Shown: positions 33,666 to 42,954, counted from the first letter of the stretch. The stretch: DNA of 64,000 nucleotides from Acidovorax delafieldii 2AN (GCF_000175235.1 NZ_ACQT01000002.1:61993-125992); one strand, 5' to 3'. Numbers and translations: made by a program. Notes: generated from the letters alone by a model not told the origin.

Positions 33666-34476
33666 CGCTGTCTTGAACCCACGGCCGGCCGCCGTCCGAC
33701 CATCAGGGCCGCCCTGGCATACGTTGCGCAGCCCCTGGCTGGTTGCGGCTCTGGCGCTATTGGCCCTGGGGCTGGTGTGGAGCGCCACTGGCACCACACC
33801 CCGCGCCTTCACGTATTTGTGGAACTGGCTGCCTGCGCTGCTGCGTGGCTTGGGTGTCAACATCCAGATCAGTGTGCTGGCGGTGGCACTTGGGACTGCC
33901 GTGGGCCTGGTCGTGGGCGCGCTCTCCCTCTCGCCGGTGCATGCCGTGCGCGTGGTGGTCCGCAGCTACGTACAGGTCTTCCGCAACGCGCCGATCCTGG
34001 TGCTCATTTATTTCACCACCTACGTGTTTCCGTTCGAGGTGCACCTGGTGTCCTGGACCTTCCCCTTTCCAGACTGGGTGAAGGTGGTCCTGGGCCTGGC
34101 ACTGCCCACCAGTGCCAACGTGGCGGAGATTTTCCGCGGCGCGATTCAATCGATTCCCAGTGCGCAATGGGAGGCCGCGCAGTCGCTGGCCTTCCGTCGC
34201 AGCCAGATCTTCCGCCTGGTGGTGCTGCCGCAATGCGTGCGCCGCATGTTGCCGCCGTGGATGAACCTGTACGCCAGCATCACCATGAGCACATCCCTGG
34301 CATCGCTGGTGGGCGTGCACGACGTGGTGGACACCGCCCAGATCGCCAGCAACACGGTGGCACGAACGGATTTCACCATCCTCGTCTACTTCACGCTGCT
34401 AGCGCTCTTCTTCGCCTACTGCTACCCCATTGCCCGCGCCACCCGCGCCCTGGAAAAACGCCATGAACGCCACTGA
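33655..34476 (+). CDS. Amino-acid ABC transporter permease 2 (HisQ/GlnP type)
   Basis: 273 residues, about five helices, with EAA loop NVAEIFRGAIQSIPSAQWEA and AQSLAFRRSQIFRLVVLPQC. It pairs with permease 1 to form the membrane channel. The 3' end overlaps the ATPase gene by 14 nt. Confidence 0.9.
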   Translation: MANDAVLNPRPAAVRPSGPPWHTLRSPWLVAALALLALGLVWSATGTTPRAFTYLWNWLPALLRGLGVNIQISVLAVALGTAVGLVVGALSLSPVHAVRVVVRSYVQVFRNAPILVLIYFTTYVFPFEVHLVSWTFPFPDWVKVVLGLALPTSANVAEIFRGAIQSIPSAQWEAAQSLAFRRSQIFRLVVLPQCVRRMLPPWMNLYASITMSTSLASLVGVHDVVDTAQIASNTVARTDFTILVYFTLLALFFAYCYPIARATRALEKRHERH

Positions 34477-35323
34477 CGCCTTCCTCTCCACCCTCGTCAC
34501 AGCCCCGGCCTCCAACGCTGCTCTGGTGAATCTCAAAAACGTACACCTTTCCTTCGGAAGCAACGAAGTACTCAAGGGCATCGACGTGCAGGTGCGCAGG
34601 GGCGAGGCCGTGTCCATCATCGGTCCCTCGGGCTCGGGCAAGTCCACCATCCTGCGCTGCATCACAGGCCTGCTGCGGCCGCAACGTGGAGAGATCCTGG
34701 TGGGGGCCACCCGGGTCGATACGCTCAGAACCGAGGCGGAACTGATCGCCCTGCGCAAGCGCGTGGGATTCGTGTTCCAACAGTACAACCTGTTCCCCCA
34801 TCTCACGGTGCTGGAAAACCTGGTCCTCGCCCCCACCCGCGTGGTGGGCCGCGACCGGACCGCTGCCCTGCGAGAGGCTCGCGAACTGCTGAAGAAGGTA
34901 CGGCTGGCACACAAGGAAAGTGCCTACCCCGGTGAGCTGTCTGGCGGCCAGCAGCAGCGTGTGGCCATTGCCCGCGCCCTGGCCATGCAGCCTGAACTGA
35001 TCCTTTTTGACGAAGTGACTTCCGCCCTCGACCCGGAAACCGTGGGCGAAGTGCTCACGGTGATCCGCGATCTGGTGAAGGACGGCATGACCTGCGTGCT
35101 CGTCACCCACGAGATGCGTTTTGCGGAAGAAGTGAGCGATCAGGTCTATTTCACCGAGGCGGGACGCATCGTTGAACACGGCCCGGCCCGCCAGATTTTT
35201 GGCAACCCGAGCAGCGAACGCACCCGTGAATTCCTGCAGCGTTCCCTGGGCGAGGGCACCCGTCCGCGCAACATGCAGCCCACGCCGCCCCTCCCCTTCA
35301 ACCAACTGCGCTTCGCCCTTTGA
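34463..35323 (+). CDS. Amino-acid ABC transporter ATPase (GlnQ/HisP type)
   Basis: 286 residues. Walker [10 protein letters not shown] (54-62), Q-loop [11 protein letters not shown], signature LSGGQQQRV, Walker [14 protein letters not shown] and the switch His in LVTHEM are all intact. A ~25-residue C-terminal tail ([20 protein letters not shown]) is unusual. ATG 34463 is preferred to 34430 because it gives the family's length. Confidence 0.92.
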   Translation: MNATDAFLSTLVTAPASNAALVNLKNVHLSFGSNEVLKGIDVQVRRGEAVSIIGPSGSGKSTILRCITGLLRPQRGEILVGATRVDTLRTEAELIALRKRVGFVFQQYNLFPHLTVLENLVLAPTRVVGRDRTAALREARELLKKVRLAHKESAYPGELSGGQQQRVAIARALAMQPELILFDEVTSALDPETVGEVLTVIRDLVKDGMTCVLVTHEMRFAEEVSDQVYFTEAGRIVEHGPARQIFGNPSSERTREFLQRSLGEGTRPRNMQPTPPLPFNQLRFAL

Positions 35324-35346
35324 ATCGCTCACCCCTGGAGATTCCC

Positions 35347-35979
35347 ATGACCACCTCTTCCACTTCTGCCTCCATTTCACTGGTACGCCGCCAGGCCGTT
35401 GATGCGACCCTGGCCGATGTGCGGCGCCTCACCGCACAGGGCGTGCCGGATCGCGCCACGCTGTCTGCCATCACAGCCCGCCTGGAGCAACTGGCCGCAC
35501 AGAAGGCACTCTTCAGCCGTGCCGACTTCCCCCCACCCGCCGAAACGCGAGGCGTGGGCGCCTCCACCCGCTATCGGCTCAACCCCGATGACGGGGACGG
35601 CGGCCTGGCCCTCTACCTGAACTCGATCAACCCCGGCAAGACAACCGCCCCGCACAACCACACAACCTGGGCCGTGATCGTGGCCGTAGAGGGCCAGGAA
35701 GTGAACCACATCTACGAACGCACGGACGACCGCAGCAACCCCCACCACGCGCACATCCACCTGGCGCGTGAGTTCACGGTGCAACCCGGCGCACCCATTG
35801 CCTTCCTGCCTGACGACATCCACAGCATTGCGGTGGTGGGTACCGAACCCACCCTCCACTTCCACCTCTATGGCCAGCCACTGGAGACGCTGACCGGCCG
35901 TGTCGCCATCGACCCGGACACCGGCGAAGTGAAAAACTACAACGCGGCCTACTTCCGCCCCAGCGAGGCCGTGGCATGA
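35347..35979 (+). CDS. Cupin thiol dioxygenase (cysteine-dioxygenase family)
   Basis: 210 residues, all-helical N-terminus then a cupin barrel. The three iron-binding His of the cysteine/3-mercaptopropionate dioxygenase family fall at His103, His105 (APHNHTTWAV) and His159 (LPDDIHSI). The family oxidises a free thiol to a sulfinate with O2. The substrate could be cysteine, mercaptopropionate, mercaptosuccinate or mercaptolactate. GGAG precedes ATG 35347. It overlaps the next gene by 4 nt and is homologous to the N-terminal domain of the fusion at 37322. Confidence 0.83.
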   Translation: MTTSSTSASISLVRRQAVDATLADVRRLTAQGVPDRATLSAITARLEQLAAQKALFSRADFPPPAETRGVGASTRYRLNPDDGDGGLALYLNSINPGKTTAPHNHTTWAVIVAVEGQEVNHIYERTDDRSNPHHAHIHLAREFTVQPGAPIAFLPDDIHSIAVVGTEPTLHFHLYGQPLETLTGRVAIDPDTGEVKNYNAAYFRPSEAVA

Positions 35980-37193
35980 CCGCCCCCCACGCCACCTTGG
36001 GCGCGGCCACGCGGCTGCTGCATGCCGGAGCCCCTGCGCTGCGCGACGGATCAGGCCCTGTGAACGTGCCCGTCGTGCGCACCAGCACCGTGCGTTTTGA
36101 AAGCACTGCGGCTTACACCGATCACCACCACCGCCGCATGGCTGGCGAGCGCGTCGCGTCGTATGGCCGCCATGGGCTCGATACCCACCGCGCTCTGGAG
36201 GACGCCATCACGGCGCTGGAAGGCGGCCACCGCGCCTTCCTGGCGCCCTCGGGCTTGGCGGCCATCAGCCTGGTGCTGGTTGCTCTGCTTTCGCCAGGCG
36301 ACCACGCATTGGTCGCCGACAGCGTGTACTCCCCCGTGCGCCGCGTGGACGCCACACTGCTGCAGCGCCTGGGCATCACACTGGAGTACTTTTCGCCCTC
36401 GCAGGACGACTTGTCGGCCAAGATCCGCCACAACACCCGGCTGGTCTATGTGGAGTCCCCCAGCTCTCTGCTGTACGAAGTGCTTGATCTGCCCGCCATC
36501 GCGGCCGTGGCGCACGCACACGGCATTCCCGTGGCGACCGACAACACCTGGAGCGGGGGCTGGTTCTACCAGCCTTTGAAGCTGGGTGCCAACATCTCCA
36601 TCCAGGCGGCCACCAAATACATTGCCGGGCATTCGGATGTGATGCAAGGCATCGTCGTCACCGATACCCCCGCCCTGACCGAGAAGATCTCCACCGCCTA
36701 CGAGGCCCTGGGCCTCACCATCGGCGCCGATGACGCCTACCTGGCGCTGCGCGGTGTGCGTACCTTGCCTGTACGGCTGGCGCAGCACCAGCGCCATGCC
36801 ACACAAGTGGCGGAATGGCTGCAGGGGCAATCGCAAGTTGGCCAGGTGTTCTACCCCGCCCTGCCGTCCGATCCGGGCCATGTGCTGTGGAAGCGGGATT
36901 TCAGCGGTGCAAGTGGCCTGGTGTCCTTCGCATTCGACGACGATGCCGATGCGCACACCGCGCACGGCTTTGTGGATGCGCTGCATCACTTCGGCATCGG
37001 GGCCTCGTGGGGCGGCTACGAAAGCCTGGCCCTGGTTGCCCAGCCGGAGCGCCTGCGCGAGCACAGCGCCTGGAAAGGAACCGCCCCCGTGGTGCGCCTG
37101 CACATTGGCCTGGAAGACCCAGCAGACCTGATCGCCGACCTGGAGCAGGCGTTCGCCAGAGTCGCGTCACGCCCCCGTCTTGCAGTGGCATGA
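35976..37193 (+). CDS. Cys/Met-metabolism PLP enzyme (cystathionine beta-lyase-like)
   Basis: 405 residues of the transsulfuration family. PLP Lys214 lies in SIQAATKYIAGHSDVMQG; TDNTWSGGWFYQPLKLGANI and the C-terminal GIGASWGGYESL motif match MetC-type lyases. It cleaves C-S bonds of cystathionine, cystine, lanthionine or related thioethers to a thiol or persulfide, pyruvate and ammonia. It is the last gene of the operon, followed by a palindromic hairpin. Confidence 0.88.
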   Translation: MTAPHATLGAATRLLHAGAPALRDGSGPVNVPVVRTSTVRFESTAAYTDHHHRRMAGERVASYGRHGLDTHRALEDAITALEGGHRAFLAPSGLAAISLVLVALLSPGDHALVADSVYSPVRRVDATLLQRLGITLEYFSPSQDDLSAKIRHNTRLVYVESPSSLLYEVLDLPAIAAVAHAHGIPVATDNTWSGGWFYQPLKLGANISIQAATKYIAGHSDVMQGIVVTDTPALTEKISTAYEALGLTIGADDAYLALRGVRTLPVRLAQHQRHATQVAEWLQGQSQVGQVFYPALPSDPGHVLWKRDFSGASGLVSFAFDDDADAHTAHGFVDALHHFGIGASWGGYESLALVAQPERLREHSAWKGTAPVVRLHIGLEDPADLIADLEQAFARVASRPRLAVA

Positions 37194-37213
37194 TCGACGC
37201 ACCGAGGTCCACA

Positions 37214-37272
37214 AAACGCTATAAAAACAATAGCTTCTAGCGCTTTACAGATAAGCACGAGAAGCTATTTTC
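37214..37272. terminator. Palindromic AGCGCT-type repeat acting as bidirectional terminator
   Basis: Arms AATAGCTTCTAGCGCTT and AAGCACGAGAAGCTATT pair across a short loop, with A-rich DNA on the left and TTTTC on the right. It therefore terminates well in both directions. It lies between the convergent lyase and dioxygenase-rhodanese genes. This is the best-preserved copy of the repeat family also seen at 5409 and 16554. Confidence 0.8.
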
Positions 37273-37321
37273 ATTCATAACTGACCGGGATCCGGCAGCC
37301 ATGGCAGCGTCGTGCAATGGG

Positions 37322-39541
37322 CTACGCCTGCACGGTGGGAAGCAGCCGAATTCCCGTATGCCCCTCTCGCTCCAGTTGCGCCACCAACCCCAGCTCCCAA
37401 TCCAGATACTCCTGAAAACCGGCGTTGCGCAGCGCGACATCCCGATGGGCATAAGGGCTGTACCAGTGGTCGTCATCGCCGGTCAGCACTCCCTCGTCTC
37501 CCTGCTCCAATGGCAAGCCTGCAGCGGCCCAGCCAGCTGTGCCCCCCGCAATGGCGCGCACGTCCCGCCCCGTGTGCGCACCCAGCTCGGCCGCCACAGA
37601 GCGGGCCAGAACGCCATCCGGAGACGTGAGCAGCACGACGCGATCGGCTGGCAGATCTGCCACGTAGGCTGGCAAACGGTCAGGCACAGAGAATTGTGCG
37701 CCCGGAATATGGGCCTTCTCGTAATGCGCACGGCGGTCCACATCGAACACCACGGCACGGCCTTCGCGCAGCAATGCATCGGCCTGGGAGGGAGCCAGCT
37801 GCGCTGCCGGCGCAAACGACGCCAGCACCCGCACAGGTTCCGCCCCCGTCACCAGAGGAGCCAATGATGGTGGCGTGTACAAAAACACCTCCCAACCACC
37901 CAACTGCGCCAGCCAAGCCGCCGTGGTGAGCGCCCGTACGCCATCCCAGTCGGCCAGGACGATGCGCGCGCCCCGCGTGGCAGCGTATTCGTCGGTGGCC
38001 TGCACCAACTGGCCACCCGGTGCCCAGCGCCAGCCCGCCAAGTGCCCCGCCTCGTACTCACCCTGGGTGCGTACGTCAAAGGGATACAGCGTGCGCTCCG
38101 GGGCTTCGTTCTCCCACTGAGCCAATTCCGTGGTGTTCACGCGCCGCACACCGGCACGCTGGGCCACCTGTGCGGCACGCTCACGCGCAGCCACCAAAGC
38201 GGGGGCGGATGGCTCTGGCAACGGCGTCGTGCGCCCGTGGGCCAGGGTGCGCCCCGTGAGCAGCCAATCCATGGTGCCATTGCGCAAGGAGGCCACGCGG
38301 TTGGGAATCCCCGCGTCGATCAGTGTCTGCGCACCCACAATGCTGCGGGTGCGGCCTGCGCAGTTCACCACCACGAAGGTGTCCGGGTCCGGGGCAATTT
38401 CACCAATGCGGTACACCAGCTCGGCCCCCGGCAGGCTGTGCGCAAAAGGCAGGCTGAAGGCTGCAAATTCTTCCGGGGTGCGGCTGTCCACCACCACGAT
38501 GTTCTCGCCCCGCTCCACCCGATCGTGCAGCTCTTGGGAGGTGATCCACGGCGTGTGCTTCTCGTGTTCAATCACTTCACCAAATGCCTTGCTGGGCACA
38601 TTGGTGCCGCTGAAGATTTCGTGGCCGGAAGCCTCCCAGCCGTCAGTGCCGCCCACCAGCACAGAAACGTTGCGCCATCCCAAGCGCACCAGCTTGGCAG
38701 CGGCTTCATGCGCCAATGAACCATCGCCATCCACCAACACGATGCGGGTGCTTGGACGTGGCACAAGGCGGTCAATCAGCAATTCCAGGCGCCACAGCGG
38801 CGCTGAAGCCGCCAACAGGATATGGCGGTGCGCAAACACCCCGGTTTCGCGAACATCCAGTACGGCAATCTCCTCCCCGTCCTGCAACGCGGCTTTCAGT
38901 GCCCCGGGAGTGATGACGGGGTGCTGGATGGACTTGGGAGGCGCAAACGTGCGGTAGGTACCGCCAGCCTTGCTCTCGAACACCACACGTTTGGGCATGC
39001 GGTCCAGCCCCCGTCCATAGAAATGCAGGTGCAAGCCCGTGGCATCTCCCACCAGTTCAATCGTATGAACATCCGTGGGGGAAAGCACGACGGAAACCCC
39101 AGGCACCACGTCCACCGTCTTTTCGGCAGTGAGTGCGTCACGCGCCGTGTCCGCCGTGGTGTCACGGCGGTAGAAGACGTTGCGTTCCACTCCAGAAATA
39201 CCGGCAATCATGGCCCAGGTGGTGTGGTCATGCGGAGGCTGTGCCTTGCCCGGCAGCCCTGCCGACACATAGAGCGCATACCGCCCGCCTGCGTCTTCAC
39301 TGAGTCGGTATACCTGCGCCGGATTGTCAGCTGATACGGGAAAGTGATCCTCGGGAAACAACTCACGTTGCAACCCCAGCTGCTCCAGCGCCGCAGCCAC
39401 GGCCTTCAGGGCATCGGGTGTCGCGGCTTCCGGATCCGGGACCAGACGGCGTGCGGTGGAAATGAAAACCGCTACGGCGGCTGTGCGACGGCTCGCGATA
39501 TCGCTGCCGCTGAAATCAAGGGGAATATTGGTCTGGGTCAT
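37322..39541 (-). CDS. Thiol dioxygenase fused to four rhodanese domains
   Basis: 739 residues. The N-terminal ~190 residues form a cysteine-dioxygenase-type cupin with iron ligands His104, His106 (QPPHDHTTWA) and His159 (SPTDVHTI). Four rhodanese modules follow (about 205-310, 330-435, 460-560, 580-680) with one active-site Cys, Cys394 in VVNCAGRTRS of the second module. The C-terminus ends in an EYLDWELGLVAQLEREG helix like the stand-alone rhodanese at 24703. A dioxygenase joined to a sulfurtransferase could couple persulfide formation to oxidation. The known persulfide-dioxygenase/rhodanese fusions use a metallo-beta-lactamase fold instead, so this is a different solution. Confidence 0.85.
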   Translation of the reverse strand: MTQTNIPLDFSGSDIASRRTAAVAVFISTARRLVPDPEAATPDALKAVAAALEQLGLQRELFPEDHFPVSADNPAQVYRLSEDAGGRYALYVSAGLPGKAQPPHDHTTWAMIAGISGVERNVFYRRDTTADTARDALTAEKTVDVVPGVSVVLSPTDVHTIELVGDATGLHLHFYGRGLDRMPKRVVFESKAGGTYRTFAPPKSIQHPVITPGALKAALQDGEEIAVLDVRETGVFAHRHILLAASAPLWRLELLIDRLVPRPSTRIVLVDGDGSLAHEAAAKLVRLGWRNVSVLVGGTDGWEASGHEIFSGTNVPSKAFGEVIEHEKHTPWITSQELHDRVERGENIVVVDSRTPEEFAAFSLPFAHSLPGAELVYRIGEIAPDPDTFVVVNCAGRTRSIVGAQTLIDAGIPNRVASLRNGTMDWLLTGRTLAHGRTTPLPEPSAPALVAARERAAQVAQRAGVRRVNTTELAQWENEAPERTLYPFDVRTQGEYEAGHLAGWRWAPGGQLVQATDEYAATRGARIVLADWDGVRALTTAAWLAQLGGWEVFLYTPPSLAPLVTGAEPVRVLASFAPAAQLAPSQADALLREGRAVVFDVDRRAHYEKAHIPGAQFSVPDRLPAYVADLPADRVVLLTSPDGVLARSVAAELGAHTGRDVRAIAGGTAGWAAAGLPLEQGDEGVLTGDDDHWYSPYAHRDVALRNAGFQEYLDWELGLVAQLEREGHTGIRLLPTVQA

Positions 39542-39733
39542 GGGATGGCTCTGTCAGAGAAACGGCTTCCACGTTAGGAGCCCCTGCCCAAGCTGGCTAC
39601 GAATGAATTCAGCTATCCATATGCAGCAAGCGCCATTGCTCCCTGAACGCCTATGCATATCCGGAAAACTTCGTTCGCAAACAGGGCGGCACTCTCCAGA
39701 CTGCAGGCATTACCGCTTCACGCCATCGCCGTC

Positions 39734-40738
39734 ATGACCTTTACCCGCCACACTTTGCGACGCAGCGCCATCGCCGCACTTGCGTTGACCGCATTGACGT
39801 TCGCCACACGCCAGCACGCGGCACCCGATCCCGCCGCCCGATTCCCCACCAAACCCGTGCGCATCGTGGTTCCGGTTGCACCCGGCGGCAGCGCTGACAA
39901 GCTGACCCGGACCCTCGCTGAAAAACTGGCGGTGCTTTGGGGACAAAGCGTCGTTGTGGAAAACGTCGCAGGTGCCAGCGGGACCATTGGTGCCGCCAAA
40001 GTGGCAAAGGCGGCCCCCGATGGATATACCCTGCTGCAGCAGGGTGAAGGCATCACGCTCAACAGCATCCTGTTCCGAGACTTGCCCTATGACACGAACA
40101 AGAGCTTCACCCCCGTCATCAAGGCTGTGGTGAGCCCACAGATCCTGGTGGTGCATCCAGGCACCGGCATCAAGAGCCTGCACGACTACATTGCCCGCGC
40201 CAAGGCCCAACCCGAAAGCATCAGCCTGGGTCTGCCCGGTAATGGCGGCATTGCCCATGTGGCCCATGAAATCCTGTCGCAGGAGACGGGGGCCAAGGTG
40301 AACTACATACCTTACCCTGGCGGCGGACCTGCCACGGTTGATGTACTGGCCGGCCACACTAACGCGACCTTGATCACACTGGCGGCTGTCACGGAATATG
40401 TGCGCGCCGGGCGCCTGCGCGCTCTGGCGGTGACAACCAGCTACCGCTCCCCCGCCCTGCCTGATGTGCCCACAGTGGCCGAGGCGGGCAAGCTGCCGGG
40501 CTTTTCAGTGGAGAGCTGGCAGGGCTATTTCGCACCCGCTGGTACACCACCAGATATCGTGGCCAAAATCAACCGGGACATACAGGCCGTACTGAAAACG
40601 CCCGAGGTACGCGCACAGCTCGAAGCCCAAGGGTTCAAAGTAGCGGGAGGCTCACCCGCCGACCTGGCCACCAGCCTACAAAGCGAGCACCCACGCTACG
40701 CCCAAGCCATTAAGGCTGCTGGGCTGTCGCTACGGTGA
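39734..40738 (+). CDS. Bug/TctC-family solute-binding protein 5
   Basis: About 334 residues with leader LRRSAIAALALTALTFATRQ and the Bug signature FPTKPVRIVVPVAPGGSADK plus KAAPDGYTLLQQGEGITLNS. The ATG at 39734 is chosen because it begins just before the leader; an in-frame ATG at 39653 is possible. Divergent from the dioxygenase-rhodanese gene, so it may share control with it. A carboxylate or sulfonate ligand is possible. Confidence 0.82.
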   Translation: MTFTRHTLRRSAIAALALTALTFATRQHAAPDPAARFPTKPVRIVVPVAPGGSADKLTRTLAEKLAVLWGQSVVVENVAGASGTIGAAKVAKAAPDGYTLLQQGEGITLNSILFRDLPYDTNKSFTPVIKAVVSPQILVVHPGTGIKSLHDYIARAKAQPESISLGLPGNGGIAHVAHEILSQETGAKVNYIPYPGGGPATVDVLAGHTNATLITLAAVTEYVRAGRLRALAVTTSYRSPALPDVPTVAEAGKLPGFSVESWQGYFAPAGTPPDIVAKINRDIQAVLKTPEVRAQLEAQGFKVAGGSPADLATSLQSEHPRYAQAIKAAGLSLR

Positions 40739-41021
40739 GCCACAGAACTCCGCCAACCGGGAGCAGCGAAGCCTGTCAGACATCACAGCTCACTGAATTC
40801 AAGATTACTGTTTTGCAGTTCCAGCAACTTGACCGTGAACTCGTATGAGTGCCGGAGGCTTGTTATGGCGCGTTTGCATATTCACGACTTTCACTATGAA
40901 TCGCCCCTGAATCCACCCGGCTCCAGTAGGCACCTTTGAGCCACACACAAGTGCGTCGCCGGCCGACGACTGGTGTTAGCCGTTGCAGTCATTCATGCAG
41001 CCCGCCGCGAACGACTGAGAT
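40739..41021. other. Non-coding stretch left of the Tn7-like right-end copy
   Basis: No gene with coding-type composition or ribosome site is visible. The DNA is less GC-rich than the island to the left. Confidence 0.4.
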
Positions 41022-41166
41022 CAGCCTGAAGCAGTCCACCCCACCGCCCATACACCGTCGTGATCAGGCACGAAAGCGCCTCAACTGAGGCACTTTCGCA
41101 TTTCTTAATGTGGAATTTTCCCGACGAACTTTATTTGCGCCCGACAGACTTTATTTGTTGGAGTCA
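41022..41166 (+). repeat. 145-bp direct repeat, copy 1: Tn7-like right end (R1)
   Basis: 145 bp matching 58654-58798 without gaps and with about five substitutions. Read from the right, it begins near ACTCCAAC and has two adjacent TnsB-like sites, CAAATAAAGTCTGTCGGG and GCAAATAAAGTTCGTCGGG. A hairpin (CGAAAG / CTTTCG arms with GCCTC-GAGGC) lies at about 41070-41098. The terminal ACA expected at the tip is not intact here: the copy runs into AATGT and the left end of the next element. Confidence 0.75.
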
Positions 41167-41167
41167 A

Positions 41168-41290
41168 TGTGATCGTAAAAATAAACTCTGTAAAACGCTC
41201 GCACGGCTGCTTCCATTTCGAGAACCTGTAAAAAGTCGCGCGTCAGCCAAAGCTGGCTGAGAGTAAAAAATAAAAGCTGTAACGCTGCTC
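41168..41290 (+). repeat. Tn7-like left end (L2)
   Basis: Starts TGTGATCGTAAAAATAAACT at 41168 and shows two related A/T blocks followed by CTGTAA...CGCT (about 41175-41198 and 41264-41287), spaced ~90 bp. The tip matches the right end in inverted orientation: TGTGA, 6-7 nt, AAATAAA, G or C, TCTGT. Spaced sites on the left and abutting sites on the right are the arrangement known for Tn7. Confidence 0.6.
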
Positions 41291-41312
41291 ACAGCGACGG
41301 CATATTGTCGCA

Positions 41313-41480
41313 TTGAGAGAGGGGTCAGAGCAGTTGGTGAAACAAGTAGAGCGCCTCCTTTTTGAGCTTGCCCCACACTCCGCGTCGGCGCCAGTACAGA
41401 CGCTGCTGCGCATCCATTTCATGCAGCAGGGGTTCAAGCTCAGTGACCCAGCCATGAAAGAAATCAGTCTGAAGCGACCT
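41313..41480 (+). pseudogene. IS5-type transposase fragment
   Basis: About 50 residues match the N-terminal region of IS5-family transposases, with the hallmark QTLLRIHFMQQGFKLSDPAM. Both flanks are unrelated and no catalytic DDE residues are present. It lies just inside the left end of the Tn7-like element. Confidence 0.65.
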
Positions 41481-41668
41481 TCGACGGTCCAAGTACGGCT
41501 TTGTAGCGGTTGCAGTCGATCAAGGCCATGCCGTGTATTTCCGGTCTTGGTCACATAGGGATCACTGAGGGGCTCCTGGCCCGTCGATTCCAACGACCGT
41601 TGTCGGCGGTGCTGCTGGACCTGGCCGGTGCCCACGGCGGCCGCAAGCCATGACAGCGGTGACGACGG

Positions 41669-42466
41669 TCACGTCCGCAGGAACGCCAGCAGCGCATCGT
41701 TGAACGCCTGCGCGTGCGACACGTTCAGAACGTGCAGCGCACCGTTACCTCTCACCAGCTTGCTGTGGTGCACGGCGTGGTGCGTGCGCAGGCCAAAGCC
41801 TTTGATGGGCACGATCGAATCCGCCTCGCCGTGGATCACCAGTGTGGGCACTGTCACCTTCTTGAGGTCTTCTCGGAAGTCGGTCGTGCCGAACGAGTCC
41901 ATGCAAGCCAGCGCCGCATGCTGCGCTGACTAGTAGCACAGGGCGATCGCGTCGCTGCGCTGCGACTCGGTGACCTGCAGCGCGCCATCGGCCGAAAAGA
42001 AGTCCTTGGTGAAATGAGCGAAGAAGGCGTCGCGGTCCTGCTCGAGCGCTTTCTTGGTCTGCTGCGCCTTCTCGGGCGTGAGCGGGCTTTCGGGGTTGTC
42101 GGCCGTCTGCATCAGATACGGCGGCACGGCCGCAGCAAATACCACGCTGCGCAGGCGCGATTCACCGCACCGCGCGATGTAACGTGCCACTTCGCCCCCG
42201 CCCATCGAGAAGCCCACCAGCGTCACGTCCTGCAGTTCGCGTTGCTCCAAGACGCGCTGCAGATCATCGGCCAGCGCGTCGTAGCTGTAACCTGACTCCG
42301 GCTTATCGGAACGGCCGAAGCCCCTTCGGTCATAGGCCACCACCCGATAGCCGGCGGCTTGAAGCACCGACACCTGCGGCTCCCAGGCCTGGGCCGACAG
42401 CGGCCAGCCGTGGATCAGCACCAGCGGCCGGCCGCCGCCACCGCTGTCTTCGATGTACAGGCGCAC
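41669..42466 (-). pseudogene. Alpha/beta hydrolase (non-haem chloroperoxidase-like), interrupted by an in-frame TAG
   Basis: From GTG 42466 the frame encodes an alpha/beta-hydrolase start (LVLIHGWPLSAQAWEPQVSV, nucleophile elbow GFSMGGGE) for 178 residues to a TAG at 41932-41930. The same frame then continues with the expected C-terminal part (PTLVIHGEADSIVPI with the acid residue, then SHAQAFNDALLAFLRT) to 41669. A single CAG-to-TAG change would explain the break. Without readthrough the product lacks two-thirds of its catalytic triad. It is adjacent to the glycine-rich gene upstream. Confidence 0.8.
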
Positions 42467-42822
42467 TTTGTCCGCAGGCGCTGTTTCGGTGTTTCGGTGT
42501 GGCTCGAATCGTCCGGGTTGGCCGTGGCGCCAGCGGCAGCGCCACCCAGCACGCCAGCAACAGCACCGAGCGCGGCCCCGACCACCACCCAGACCGGCCC
42601 TGCCACCCCGACACCGATGGCGGCGCCCGTGACCATGCCAACGACCATGCCGCCGCTCGCCAGTACCGAGTTGACTTCGCGCTCAGCGTCTTGGGGTTCC
42701 AGCGACATCTATGCCGGAGGATCCGGGTCCTGCGACGGAATGCCATGGCCGGGGCGGGCCTGCTCGGCAAGGTCCTGGTCGGCGGGTGCGGGGTTGGCTG
42801 GCGCGGTGACCGATGGATTCAT
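42415..42822 (-). pseudogene. Glycine-zipper small membrane protein, interrupted by an in-frame TAG
   Basis: ATG 42822 (with CAGGAG 6 nt upstream) opens a Pro-rich 37-residue segment ending at TAG 42711-42709. The next in-frame codon is ATG, and 97 more residues follow with a hydrophobic glycine-zipper (GGMVVGMVTGAAIGVGVAGP, VVVGAALGAVAGVLGGAAAG). This could be two adjacent small genes or one gene with a nonsense codon. Its 3' end overlaps the hydrolase start in another frame. Confidence 0.5.
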
Positions 42823-42954
42823 GGTGATCTCCTGAGTGCGTTGCCGATGGAACGGGCACGAGCCCCGCGCCATGAACTGATGCCCGACCTTACGCCCGAG
42901 AAAATGGTCCCGTCCGTTCGATAGCGGACGGACACAGCTCACTGGTTACTGGAC

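Noticed and set aside
41022..41290. Integron attC or dif-like recombination site
   Set aside because: No attC core sites or integrase; the TGT/ACA tips and AAATAAAGTCTGT sites fit Tn7-like ends better.
41060..41635. Several short overlapping ORFs on both strands near the left end
   Set aside because: They overlap the transposon end sequences and the IS5 fragment, lack ribosome sites and have no protein-like composition.
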